Source: Melanocharis versteri
Taxonomy: Eukaryota > Chordata > Aves > Passeriformes > Melanocharitidae
DNA length: 64,000 bases
Assembly (NCBI GenBank): GCA_013397845.1
Contig: VZTG01004270.1
Coordinates: 776,271-840,270, forward strand
Direction of reading: 5' to 3'
Position 1 is the stretch's first letter. Each line of letters begins with the position of its first letter. Both the position numbers and the translations under genes were made by a program. The notes beneath the pieces were generated by a model, which saw only the letters and a program-made list of their open reading frames with translations, ran no database searches and had not been told where the DNA came from. Positions 23,552 to 35,500 of this stretch are shown in pieces.

Positions 23552-26500
23552 TAGATGGACAAAAGCTCATGTAGAGACTCTTCTTAGAGTGAAAGACCCA
23601 GATTCCTCTATTTATAAATATTGCACTGACTTCCATCACAGATTGGCAAGGTCAAATGAAACCATTAGTACAGTCTTTACCCCCAGCACAGGCCATGGAT
23701 CTGCTCTGGTTCCTACAGTGAACCCCCAGTTCCTGCTGGAGCAAAGTATGTTCCAGCCAGTGTTGATTTAAAGTTCATGAATAATGACAAATCTACTGTA
23801 TCTCTAGGTAATTATCACTCATGGGTAATTTAAAATTTTAATTTTCAGAACCAGATGTTAAATAAATCTCGCCCAGGCTCCTGGCATGGGGGGAGGTTCT
23901 GCTCAACTTCAGAGCTGTAATTTATGTGTCTGCATCTCCTCGGAAGTTCACAATCCCAAAGAGTGATTTGCAAAGCTCAAGCAAGGCGGGTGATATTGGG
24001 GAAACCTTGGATGTATTTACTTGTGGCTTTTAAGAACCTGGATGAATGTTTAGTGAGAGGAATGAATGCAGCTCTTAACCAACAGAGCTCAACAGAAACT
24101 GCACCTTTTAGTTCACGCTGCCACGGTATGGCTCCCTGCAGCTCCATCCTGAGCAGCCTCCTCCACCTCTCCTCTCCTTCTGTATCAGCATGAAAGGCAG
24201 GACAACAACAAATGAAAGGAAGGACAACAACAATGACAACAAACCAGTGCTGCCAACAGCAAGGTTGTTGTGTCTACACACAGCCTACTCGCTATTGTAG
24301 AGTCTTGTGGCAAGGAGCAAGCACGGCAAGGGCCACTACCACTTTAGAACTCTGTAAAAACTGGTTTTTCTGACCATTTCAGAAGAGCCCATCGCACTGA
24401 GGCGGAGGCTGCAGAGGCTGTAATGCCTCCATTTGGTTGTGCTGTATTTTACAGTGAACATTGTTCACCCAACATCTGTATTTCACAGCAAACATCGTAT
24501 CCCCAACATCTGTATTTCAAATGTGCAACAGGAGGGGGGAACCCTTTGCTCTTTGGGGGTTTTTGGCTTGCTTCTGCTGTGGGAGAGCTGTGGTGTCTCC
24601 AAGGGCATGGAAACACCTCGGTTTGTAACTCCTCCTTTCTCCCCGCCTGTGTCCCCTCCCTCTGTGCTGCTTGCAGAAAGCTGACCTGGCCGTGGCTCCT
24701 CTGACCATCACCCACGTCCGGGAGAAAGCCATCGATTTCTCCAAGCCCTTCATGACCCTGGGCGTCAGCATCCTGTACAGGAAGCCCAACGGGACCAACC
24801 CCAGCGTGTTCTCCTTCCTCAACCCTCTCTCCCCCGACATCTGGATGTACATCCTCCTCGCCTACCTGGGGGTCAGCTGTGTGCTCTTTGTCATAGCCAG
24901 GTAAGGGGACGCTGGTCCCTGCTGGGAGCTGCAGCATCAAACCCTTGTCACCCCTGAGATCCCCTCTGGTCCACCACCATGGGCCAGCTGCTCACTTTCA
25001 CGCCCTTCCAGTATGAAAGAATGTTAAAATGGGCTTTCTTTCATGATTTTAGAAATTTTTCAGCCTTTCCATCTGGTCAGCACCTCCTGGTATATGAAGA
25101 GTAGTTCTGCTCTGTATCCTTGTCCATTCATGCTCCCGTTGGGTCGCTGCTCACACCCTGCCCAGCCTCTCCTGGGCACAGAGCTCCCTTCTCCCACACC
25201 ATTTTCCACTTCTGTCTCTGATCCCTCCACCAGTAAATCTCACACAAACCCTTCCCTATAGCAGAAGAATGGAGAAGCGTTGCTACGGATCAGACAATGT
25301 GTCTGTTTACAAAATTAATATGCATCTAATTAGCATGTTTAAATCCTCTATGTTTAAAGGCAGAATTTGCATATATTTGCATGTCTTGTTAATTCCACAG
25401 AGCCTTTGATGAGACGCAGTCCCGGCTTGCTCTCAATCCATGATCCCACCTTTTCAAATCAAAAACAAAGCACTTTGCCCCTCCTGCAGGCAGCTGCCCT
25501 CCACCACCACGCACAGCCCTCGATGGAATATTTTGCATAAACACCATATCCAGGAAAGATTCCTCAGCCCACTCTGCAGTTTGATGCTCATTTCTCATTA
25601 TTTCCAGTTGAGTTTATGCCAGTGGGGATTTCAGGACCCTCCCTGCTGCCTTGGTCTGGGGGTCCATGCAGACCCTCTTCCCCAAAGTCTGCTGTGCTAC
25701 ACCTTCCTGGGAGCATCCACCAGAAACCCTCTTCCCTCATCCACTGACATTAGAGAGTCATCAGATACAGAACTGGAGCAAGCAGACTCTATTAACCCTG
25801 ACGGTACAACAAATCTACAATTTTCAGCATCCCTCAGGTCCAGGGAGGGCATTTAGAGCAGATTTCCTGCGTTCACTCTGTCATATCCTAATTACACAGA
25901 GCAGCAGAGTGAGCTGGGCGTGAGAGCTGTGAGCACCTGGAGTGCTCACATTAGGAGCTTGTTTATTCCAGCTCATAATGGCCAGATCCAGCCCAAATTG
26001 CCCAGACCCCGCTTTCAAAGCATGTTAAATGTGCATGGCGAGGCAGGTACGTCCTCTGGTCCCTCCTCTGCTCGGGGGCAGAGCTGGACATTGTGTTTTC
26101 CTCTCAGAGGACATGGAGGGCCCACCTGATCAAGATTCCAGCTGCAATTGCCCTCCTCCTTCGTCTTTGCCATGCCTCCTCACCCAGGGGTGTCAGAGAC
26201 AACCAGGTGCTCTCAGGGGAGAAGACTCTCCCCTGGGAACACGGGCCCGAGGTAATCATGAGAAGGAAAATCCTGTCTGGCTGGTAGAAAGCCCTTGGCT
26301 GTCTGTCCCTGCCATCCATGCAGGGCACAGCTGGCTGGGCTCTGCTCCCCCAGCGCCGCTGGCTTCAGTGGCACCAGGCTCCAGACTGCCCACGTGGCCT
26401 GCAGTGACAATTCTGACACAATTTCACATTTATGAGCTCGTTTTTCCCAGCTCGTAATGGCCAGATCCAGCCCGGATTGCCCAGATCCCACTCTCAAAGC

Positions 26501-29500
26501 AGGTTAAATGTGCAAATTGGATCTGCACATGAAACGCTGCAGAAAGGCTGAAGGAAATGCTGGGACAGGCCCTGATGTGAAGTCCTTCAGACACCACCTT
26601 GCACAAACAGGGATGTCCAAATGCTCTGTCCGAGCGTTGCCTGGCCTTGGCTTTTGGCTGGTGTTGAGGAATGAAAACCTGAAGAACTCTCTTCACAGAT
26701 AAAACCTGGCTTTGTCACAGGTTTTATTCTGAAATGAGCCTCAGCGTCTCCCTGTATCACATCAGTTACGATGCGATAGAACAATTTTTCCCTGTCAGGC
26801 TATTTTTTGGATTAAATTCAACACACAAAATACTGCAATTGCAGTTGCTTTTTCATGTTTTCCTCCTGACATTTCTTCTGTCATCCTATTCTTTCAAAGA
26901 ACACCAAGTATTCGGGGTAATTAAAATTCTGCAGGAATGGTCTTTTAACACATAGAGATGGAAAGTGAGGGATTTCACAGGGAAAACATTTATTGCGTTC
27001 AGAACTAATGGAAACAATATCTGCTTTTGACCCCAGCAAGGCCTCTGAAATCCAATTCTCAGAAGAAAACTGCAATCACAATAGAAGAGCCTTAATCCAG
27101 AGACATGAGTCTTCTGAACTAGGCACCAGAGTCCTCTGCTGGTGCCATAACCATAGGTCAATGCCACTTAAAAACAGACTCAGGAACTATTTAGAGGCAG
27201 GCAAAGGATGGATTTGGTTCATCTGTCTTTTTAATCAGTCTTTCTTCACTATGGATGGAGTCTCTGCTCCCAACCCCCAGCCCCCAGTGAGCCACAAACG
27301 CTGGCTGTCCCCACGGCTCTGGGGGGTGATGTGTCTGGAGGCCGTGGTGCCAGGCTGGCCTGAGCTGCCACCTGTCCTCGGGCTCACACGGCCTCCAAAC
27401 TACACCAAACCCCTTCGGCTGCGTGGCAGGGTGGGTGGGTTTAATCTCCATCCTAATTGCAGCAGGGACTGGGTCATCCACTGGAAATTTCTCTGGAGAC
27501 GCAATTTGGACTCGAAAGTATTTTGTGTTAGATCTTTTAAACTTCCTCGAAATGCTTCCATTTCCCTGCCGAAAGGCTGAAAGAGACAGGAGAGCGATCC
27601 TAGTTTTTGATGAGATATTTCTCAGAGCCCCCTGTGCATATGAGGATGAGGGAAGCTGGCCACAGAGAATCCTGAGTTCCCCCACTGATGGGTGCTCTGG
27701 CTGTACAGGGTCAACGAGCTCCTCTCCCTCCTTCCTTCCTTACCTCCTGCTTCCACTAATGGTTTCTCTGCTCAAGCACTGGAGGCTGTTGCTGCTTTGC
27801 AGATTTCTGAATATTTCTCTGTCATTTGAGCTGCACCAGTAGGTTTTCACTCAGGCCTTGAAGTTCTCCAGCGTGTCATCTTGCCAGGCTCATTGATCTT
27901 ACCCGTTCCCTTTCTTTTTCATATTCTTTCATTGGCAGCCCAAGAAAGTTTTCATCTAATTTCCGAACCCTGGCTTTATCCGACAGAAAGGACTGAGACA
28001 CCATCCTTTATCCACCTCTGGTGTGAATTTATAGCAAATTGCAAGGAATAAGCAGCATATAATGCCGGGTCTGAGTTCAGCCTGGTTCTTGTTTCCTTGC
28101 TGGCTTCCTCTGATTTAGAGAGTAGAGGAGGGTGAGCAGCAAGGACAGCGCAGTCATTACCTGGATGAACAAGCAGCAATGTCAGGGTGCAGCCTGAGCA
28201 AGACCTGTGGTTCCACGCCCCAAACCCAGCCCAGGGAACGGTCCCCGCTGCAGGAAGGTGAGATAACCAGGGAGGAAAGGAGAGCTCATCGGGCTGTACC
28301 TTGAAGGTGGAAAACAGAAGCAGAAAGTGGGACAGCTGTGCCCAGGGTAACCTTTTCTAAAGCCACAAGAGCTGCAGGCTGTGCCTTGTCCATCCTTGGT
28401 GATGCTTTCCCCAGGACCCCTCCCATGCTTGGCGCTGCTCCGGTCGCCTGCTGGGGCCACAGCTCCATGCTGCCATGCCCGGGGCAGGTTTCAGTGCCAG
28501 GAGGGACCTGGCAGAGAGCTGGGGCCCTTTTCCAAACACATCCAACTGTCTGAGCACCCCTGGAATTGAGCCACAAAATGCCTCCTTGGGTGGTGGCGCA
28601 TCTGGCGGAGAATTACAGAGGGAAACGTCTCCTGATACAGGCTGTGGGCTGGGCTTTGAGAAGGGGCTGTTGTGAATCTCCAGGGATTCCAGAAGGAAGC
28701 GGAGATGATAATTAATGCCTGGTTCAAAAGCAATTATACCAATTATGTTTTTAATTTAATCTCTGCAAAATTTGGGACTCTCAGAAAATGTAAATAAACA
28801 GCTCTAAAAATATTAACATCTCTCCTGTTGAGCATGCTCCCCAGATCCTGGCTAAACGAGCTCGTTCCCGGCGGTGCTTGCCTGCCAATCTTGGGCAGAA
28901 TTTGCAGAGGTATTCCTAGGAAATTCCCTCAGTCTTGCTCAAGGACTACAGGGCTATCCATGGAAATATATCCCCACAGGGAATGAGTTTCTCCCACTAC
29001 CCACCACAGGGCCAAGTGACACAGCAATCCACAGCAAACTGTCACCACATTCCAGTGTTCTGCCAGTGCCCTGACCGGGCCAAATTCCTGCTTGTCAGGA
29101 TGATGGAAGGTTCTGCTTCTCAGTGACTTAAATCCCACCCTGATTCCCATGTGCATTGGTGGGATCTCCTGAAACACCAGTTTGTCCCTGCTGTTGCTGC
29201 AGAATGACTGAGGCTTTTCCCCTCAGTCAATCAAAAATGCCATTTTTTCCCGTGTTTTCGAACTGTTACACATGAGAGGTTACATGTCTGGACCCCATCC
29301 CATCCCATCCCANAAGAGATGATGCAAAGTGACCAAAGGCTCTGGGGAAGCCACCTGAGACACCTCAGGAGGACTTGGCTTCCCAGGTTTCTCTGCTGTT
29401 CAGAATGCAGGACATGCACTTAGGGCTCCGAGGGTGACTTGGGCTGAATTTGCCTTTTTCTCTCTAAAGCTGTGCACCAGAGGGTCGGCAGCCCCTGCAC

Positions 29501-32500
29501 AGCAGCACCAGAGGCATCGAGACTCCTTTTTTCCAGTTCCTTCAGGGTCTTGTCCTGCCACATCCTGACTAACTGATGCCTTAAGATTTTAGCCTTTATA
29601 TTTTTCAAATCCTGTACTGCATTAGTGCATAGCTCTAAACTCCGTATAAAGTGTAGTTAACTGTCTTCACATTGTGGTCAGACAAAACAATCCCTCTGGG
29701 CCTGAGATCCAAGGACACCCGATAGCCTCAGGCCCCGAAAAGTATAAACAAAAGTGAATTGGTGGGGAGCAAAATGGGGGTAAATTACTTCATTACCTGA
29801 AGGTATAACTGGAGAATTAACCCCTGATATGCAAATAGACCAAACTTATAATTGTCTGAAAAACTCGTGACCATCATCCATCTTGGGTGTAGCCTCTGGG
29901 AGGCTTTTACACTGCCCAAGGTGTGTCTATTGAAGGCCTTTAATAAATACCCACTTTATTGTCCTGACTCTGTCTAGTCTCTGTTCTAGGCAGCCACTCC
30001 AAGGCACCATAACAAGCTCTGCTTTCCGTGCGTGCTGCAGGTTCAGCCCGTACGAGTGGTACGACGCCCACCCCTGCAACCCGGGCTCGGACATTGTGGA
30101 GAACAACTTCACCCTCTTGAACAGCTTCTGGTTTGGGATGGGAGCGCTGATGCAGCAAGGTAGGGAGGCACTCACCTGCTGGTTTTCAATTGAAATTTAA
30201 GATTTGTTTTGGTTGCAACCTCCCAGCACCTCCTGGCCCCTGCAGCACTGAGCACAAACCCATCATTCTCCAAGGAGGAGCACTGCCTTCATCCCCCTCA
30301 GCTGCTCCATTCACCCACATCCCAGAGACTCTGCAAATTCCTATTCCTGTTTATTCAAACCATTTGTTCAGTCTGACCTGGCTCCTTCTGTCCTAAATCA
30401 ACTTTTCCAGCAGACAGGGTGTCTTGCTCTCTGCTCCATCCCCATTTTTCCCCTCCCCTGGTCATTCTGAGCAGTGTGAGATGCCCTGAAGCCCCCCCAG
30501 CCCAGGGCAAAGGTGGGGAGCTGCCCTGGGAGCCTCTGCCCAGCAGCCCCTCAGGAGAGCTGTCAGTGGCACTGGTGTGAGCCACCACGGTGACAGGGAC
30601 CTCAGAAATGGGATGTGGATGGGATTACATTCCTGTGTGTGAATGGAACAGAGAGATGGAATGAATAGAATAAATCTGCTCAGAAGGCAGCAGGGGGGGA
30701 GCTTGGGAGCAGCTCTGAATAAGGAACGAAATTCAGCTGTGATCTAATTGCAGAAAATCCAGGAATAGAAATAAGTGGAAAATGTCAAACATTTGTCACA
30801 CTTTAATTTACCGTGTATCAGTGGTTATATCCAGAGAGCAAAAGAAGCACAGCCTCGGCTCAGTGGCAGGCACAGAGCTCCTGCTCCGAGCTCCAGTGCC
30901 GCCTGTAATAGAGATTCCTCCTGGATCTCAGCTGCCCTCGTGGACAGTGACAGTTCCCAGCAAGACGGTTTAGCAGGATGAATCATCCCTCTTATCAGAT
31001 GCTGATAAATGAAAAGAGCTATATTCTTTTCAACTCAATTCTGCATCTAAGAAGAAAAATATTTCAAAGCCAGACTGATGTCACAGCATCCAATGCATCA
31101 AAGGGCCGGAGATGGAAGAGGGAAGAAGCAGGATCTTGAGGAGAACCAAAGCACCCTCAATATCCAGGGCTCCTCCTCTTCCTGGTGTCTCCTTGCTGCA
31201 CTCTGAAGGGAGGAAAACTACATCCCATGCTCTGCTTTGATGCCACGCTGCCTAAAATTGCTTTGCAAAGCCCAATCTTTGTTGCACATTCCAGGCTGAT
31301 AAATCCTCTGAGCACAGCTGTTTCAAACCCAAAGCTCTTGCCTGGCTTTAAAAGGTGTTTTGGGTGATTACAAAAATAGCACAACCCATTTAGCCCTTCA
31401 TGTCTGCTCAATAAAAGTCATTCCAGACCCACTACACCTTTTATGCTGTAACATCTCCTGCTTCCCTACTTCTAACTGGCATTCAAAGCCCTGGACCCTG
31501 ATAGTTCCTTTCTCTTGCTGTTTGATTTTTTTTAAACCTTGTGTATTTGAACACACTCCCCAGAGTGAGTCTTTTGAAAAAAATCTGTATAAAAGCAAAG
31601 CCCTTTCTAAATGGCAGAACAAAACACTCATAAAAGTTCATAAATAGCTTGCTATTTAAATCTCATAAAAGCAGCCCAGTTAATTACTTCAGTTTGGATG
31701 TTTCCTGTAAATTGGGCACTGTACCCAAGGTCAGTAATCAAGGAAGAGGGTTTTTCTGCAAATGCTACAAAAACCCCACTGATGTCCTCGCCTGCAAGAT
31801 GTCTGGATAATTTGCCTCAAAACCAGTTGGCTTTAATTGCATAGCTGTAACAGTTTTGATAGTGAAACCTGATCATATATATATACATATATATATATAT
31901 TAAAAATGTACACATCGATACATAAAATGGGTCCTTTCCCTCTATTTCCTCTCCCCTCCTTCCCCTGTCCCACCCCAGGCTCGGAGCTGATGCCCAAAGC
32001 CCTGTCTACACGGATCATTGGTGGCATATGGTGGTTCTTCACCCTAATTATCATCTCGTCCTACACGGCCAACCTTGCAGCCTTCCTGACGGTGGAGAGG
32101 ATGGAATCCCCCATCGACTCGGCAGATGACTTGGCAAAGCAGACAAAAATAGAGTATGGAGCAGTGAAGGATGGAGCTACCATGACCTTCTTCAAGGTGA
32201 GGCCGGGCAGAGGCTTTCTACCTTCCAGGCAGAGATGCCAACGGGAGCCAGGACAAAGAGCCAAAGGCAGAAAGCCTCCCAAGCCACCCCTGCTGCTCCT
32301 TCCACGCAGCTTCTTTCAGTCTCACATCTTGCCCAGACTGAGAATGTCGCTCACCTGAGTCCCACCAAGGCTAAATCCCCCTCTCTTGTTGTTAACTGAA
32401 GTCACAGTTACAAATTGAAACTGATTTTACAGTTTTGGAGGCTCTACCCAATATTGGCTCAGACACCCTAAAACGTAGCACGTGCCAAAGTGTAGCTTGT

Positions 32501-35500
32501 ATTAAAGCCCTGCAGAAAAAATCTTACATTCCCTAAAGTGTTTTCCCAATTTCCACATCTGACCCATCCAGCTCCTTGCCTCTGCCAGCACAACCCCATG
32601 GAGCCCCAGGCTGATCCAGCCAGCCTTCAGGGACACAGGAGAGCCCAAATGAAACTCACAGCTGGACAGATGTTGCAAAGTGCCCTCTCTGACCAGTATT
32701 TTTTACAGCTGAAATATCTTTCTTGTCCTTCAGGTATTCATATCAATGTAATCCAGTTTTATTAACCTCTGAGATCCAGGGCAAGGTAACACTACCAGTG
32801 CATCACAATCCAATTGCATTAATTTCTTCTATTTAAAGCATAATTAAATTCAGAAGTCAGTCAGATTCCACCGTAGCTTCAAAAATAGAAAGAAACTGAG
32901 AGATGTAAAATGACCTTTAAAACTGCTGCTGGCCTGTAAAAAGCCAGTTTTAAAAGAGAGGGAATAAAGGGATAGAAATGAGAGGTGATTAAGGAATTAT
33001 CACCCTGGCAAGGAAAGAGGCCCAAAGGAAGATCCCAGGCTTTGGCTTGGGAATGGGGCTGGCTCCTCTCACCTCTGGCTCCTTCCCCCTCCGTCACCCT
33101 GATGCAGAAGGAAATACATGTGACAAACACAGCTCAGGCTTTACAAGCAGGTTGTGCCTGGTGCTGCAATATTTGAGCAGGCACAGGGCGATGGCAGCTT
33201 GACGAGGCCTCAGCGGTTTAATTGGCAAGACTCATTAAAGGAGGCCAGTATGCTGGATTTTAATAATAGAGAGAGCATTGTTCCCGTGCAACTTCTCTTG
33301 GCTCTGATGTGGCTAAGAAGCCACTGCCCTCCCCGAGTCTATGTCCTGACTCTGACAGGCAGCAGCAGAGGTTGACAGAGAACCACGGAGGGGTTGGTTT
33401 GATCTTTAATGGTTCTGGGAATGCCCAGTTTGCCTCCTGCCATGGAGCTGGTCCATGCAGTTCTGCCCATGGCACAGCCGGATGCGTGGTGGAATCTTCC
33501 AAAGCCGTATAAACCTGGAACAGGCAGCAGGGAAAGGCAGGCTGTAACTGTGTGCCTTAACTGCGCTTTCCAATACGACTTTTATATGGGAATAAAAGGA
33601 AACTGTCTCTTTTAACAATCATCAGGACACAGTATATTTATTGCTTCATATCATTATCCATCAGAATCGTACTTCAGGCGTCTAACGGCCTTGGCATGGT
33701 TTATTGATGCAGCGTATTTTCCTTTTCCTTTTTATTATCACTGTTGTATGGAGATGAATTCTCAGGAATGTCCCTTCTGACAAGCGTTTCCATTACTGGA
33801 AGCAGGGGGAGCACCCACGTGGGATGCTCTGTTCACTCCTCCTTCGTGTACAGAGGGACGTGGGAGAGACAGGACTTCTCCCAGCCCCCACAGGGTCTTT
33901 GTCCTCGACTGGGTAATTCCTGCAGTGGTTTTGGTTCAGCTGCTCTGTCAGTGCCACCTGCATGGGGGCACCTGTCACACAGCACGGAGCTCCAGGTGTC
34001 AGCTGAGGATGCACACTCCCTCAGACGGGTGGCACTGGAGGAACAGCACATGGCTTCCCTCCCCTTGCTCTGCTCTGCTCTGCTCCAGGGGCCCCAGCAG
34101 AGACAGCCCACGCTGGCCACGGCTCCTGAAGCACTCCTGGAGATCCAGAGCCTGAGCACTCCAGCAGCTCTGAACACGCTCTGTCCCAGCTCTGTCACTG
34201 CTGGTGTCCCTGCCTGATGGCAGCACACAAATGAGGATCTCACCTGCCCCGTGGATTACCTGCTGCACTTGGCCCAAATTGCTGCCTGGCTCCTTGGATG
34301 GCTGTTCCCCAAAGTCGTTCCCCTCACAGCAGGAGCTCGCTCCTTCATTTCTCTCTGTCAGATCAGCTGCAAACTGCACACACCAGCCCTGAGCACGCCT
34401 GGGCCCTGCAGCCCCTCTGTCAGTGCCCACCCTGGTCCATGCTGGATCCCCCCAGGAATGCAGGAGGAGAGCACCATCCCGGGGCTGGTCTTAGGGAGCA
34501 ATGGACAATGGGAGGAAGAGGAAGAGGAAGGCAGATGCCTTGCACGCTGTTCCATGAGATGGTTCCCAAGGCAGTGGCCAGTTCTACCTGTGCTCAGGCT
34601 GCCTGAGAGCTCATGCAGAGCTCACCAGGGACACGGCAGAAGGTCCCAATGGAACTGAGACACCTCTGGGACAGCCCTACCACGAGGGATGCTGCTCCCA
34701 CAAAATTTGGCCCCATGCAGCCGAGCGAACCAGTCACAGCAAATGGGAAGAAGAGAGAGTGTAACCAACCATATTGGCAGATTGTGACTTCATTAAAAGA
34801 ACTTTGGAGAAGCTGTTTACTCCCCGGCAATGCAGATTGAGTTACAGGAATAAACATGGATCAATTAATTTAGGAACAGCATCTAGAGTTCATTATAACT
34901 CATAAATCCTTCCCATCCTGCAGAAGAGGCTGCCTCTCCAAATGGAAGGCCAGGTCTCACGTGCAGCTTGGAGTCTGGGTGTGAGTGTGTGCATGTGTGT
35001 ACGCAGATACTCACTCATACAGAAATGTTAAATCCTCAAGACTAAGAATCTTCAGTTGGTGGAAATCAATTTATTTTTTTGTACAGGCTGGAATTGAAAA
35101 TCTTAAGCCTGAAAGTTCCTTTCTTGCCAATTTGGCTGATAAAAAAGCGTATATGTCTTGGCAAGATGCCTCGTAGGGGCTCCTCTAAACGATTCCATTA
35201 ATTGATTTGGGTGACTGGCCCTGCAGAACTGCTTATTAAAGGTGGCTTCTGAGCTGTGACTCTGAAGAATGAACTCGGAGGCGTTCTCGGCGTCGCTGCG
35301 ATCGCTGCGTTTGGAGGGGCTGGCACTCGGCTTTCACACACACATCTCATTTAGTACTAACACGGGGTGATTAAGATGCAGAGCACAGCAGACCAGATTC
35401 TGGTGTTATTTATCCTGAACAAATCAAGGAGAAGCTCCACTCGCACGAGTCAGAGGGAGAGATGTGAGCAGGAGTGAGACTCGACCGCCCCGTGTAAGCC

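Larger units (their letters stand above)
16504..24676 (+). other. GRIK3: GRIK3 intron (longest in window)
   Basis: 8173 bp, GT at 16504 and AG at 24675-24676. It contains a probable MIR relic (17611-17712), a 29/30-bp minisatellite (18074-18390), a 100-bp tandem duplication (18449-18648), a CA microsatellite (23509-23548) and two short two-copy tandem repeats (24191-24234, 24457-24524). Open frames of about 200 codons at 17951-18645 are products of the minisatellite. Confidence 0.85.
24901..30040 (+). other. GRIK3: GRIK3 intron with LTR at its 3' end
   Basis: 5140 bp, GT at 24901 and AG at 30039-30040. It holds a separated direct repeat (25946-26035 and 26424-26514), a ccatc repeat with an unresolved base (29294-29313), and a solo LTR (29574-30009) ending 31 nt before the exon. 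The rest shows no recognised element. Confidence 0.85.
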
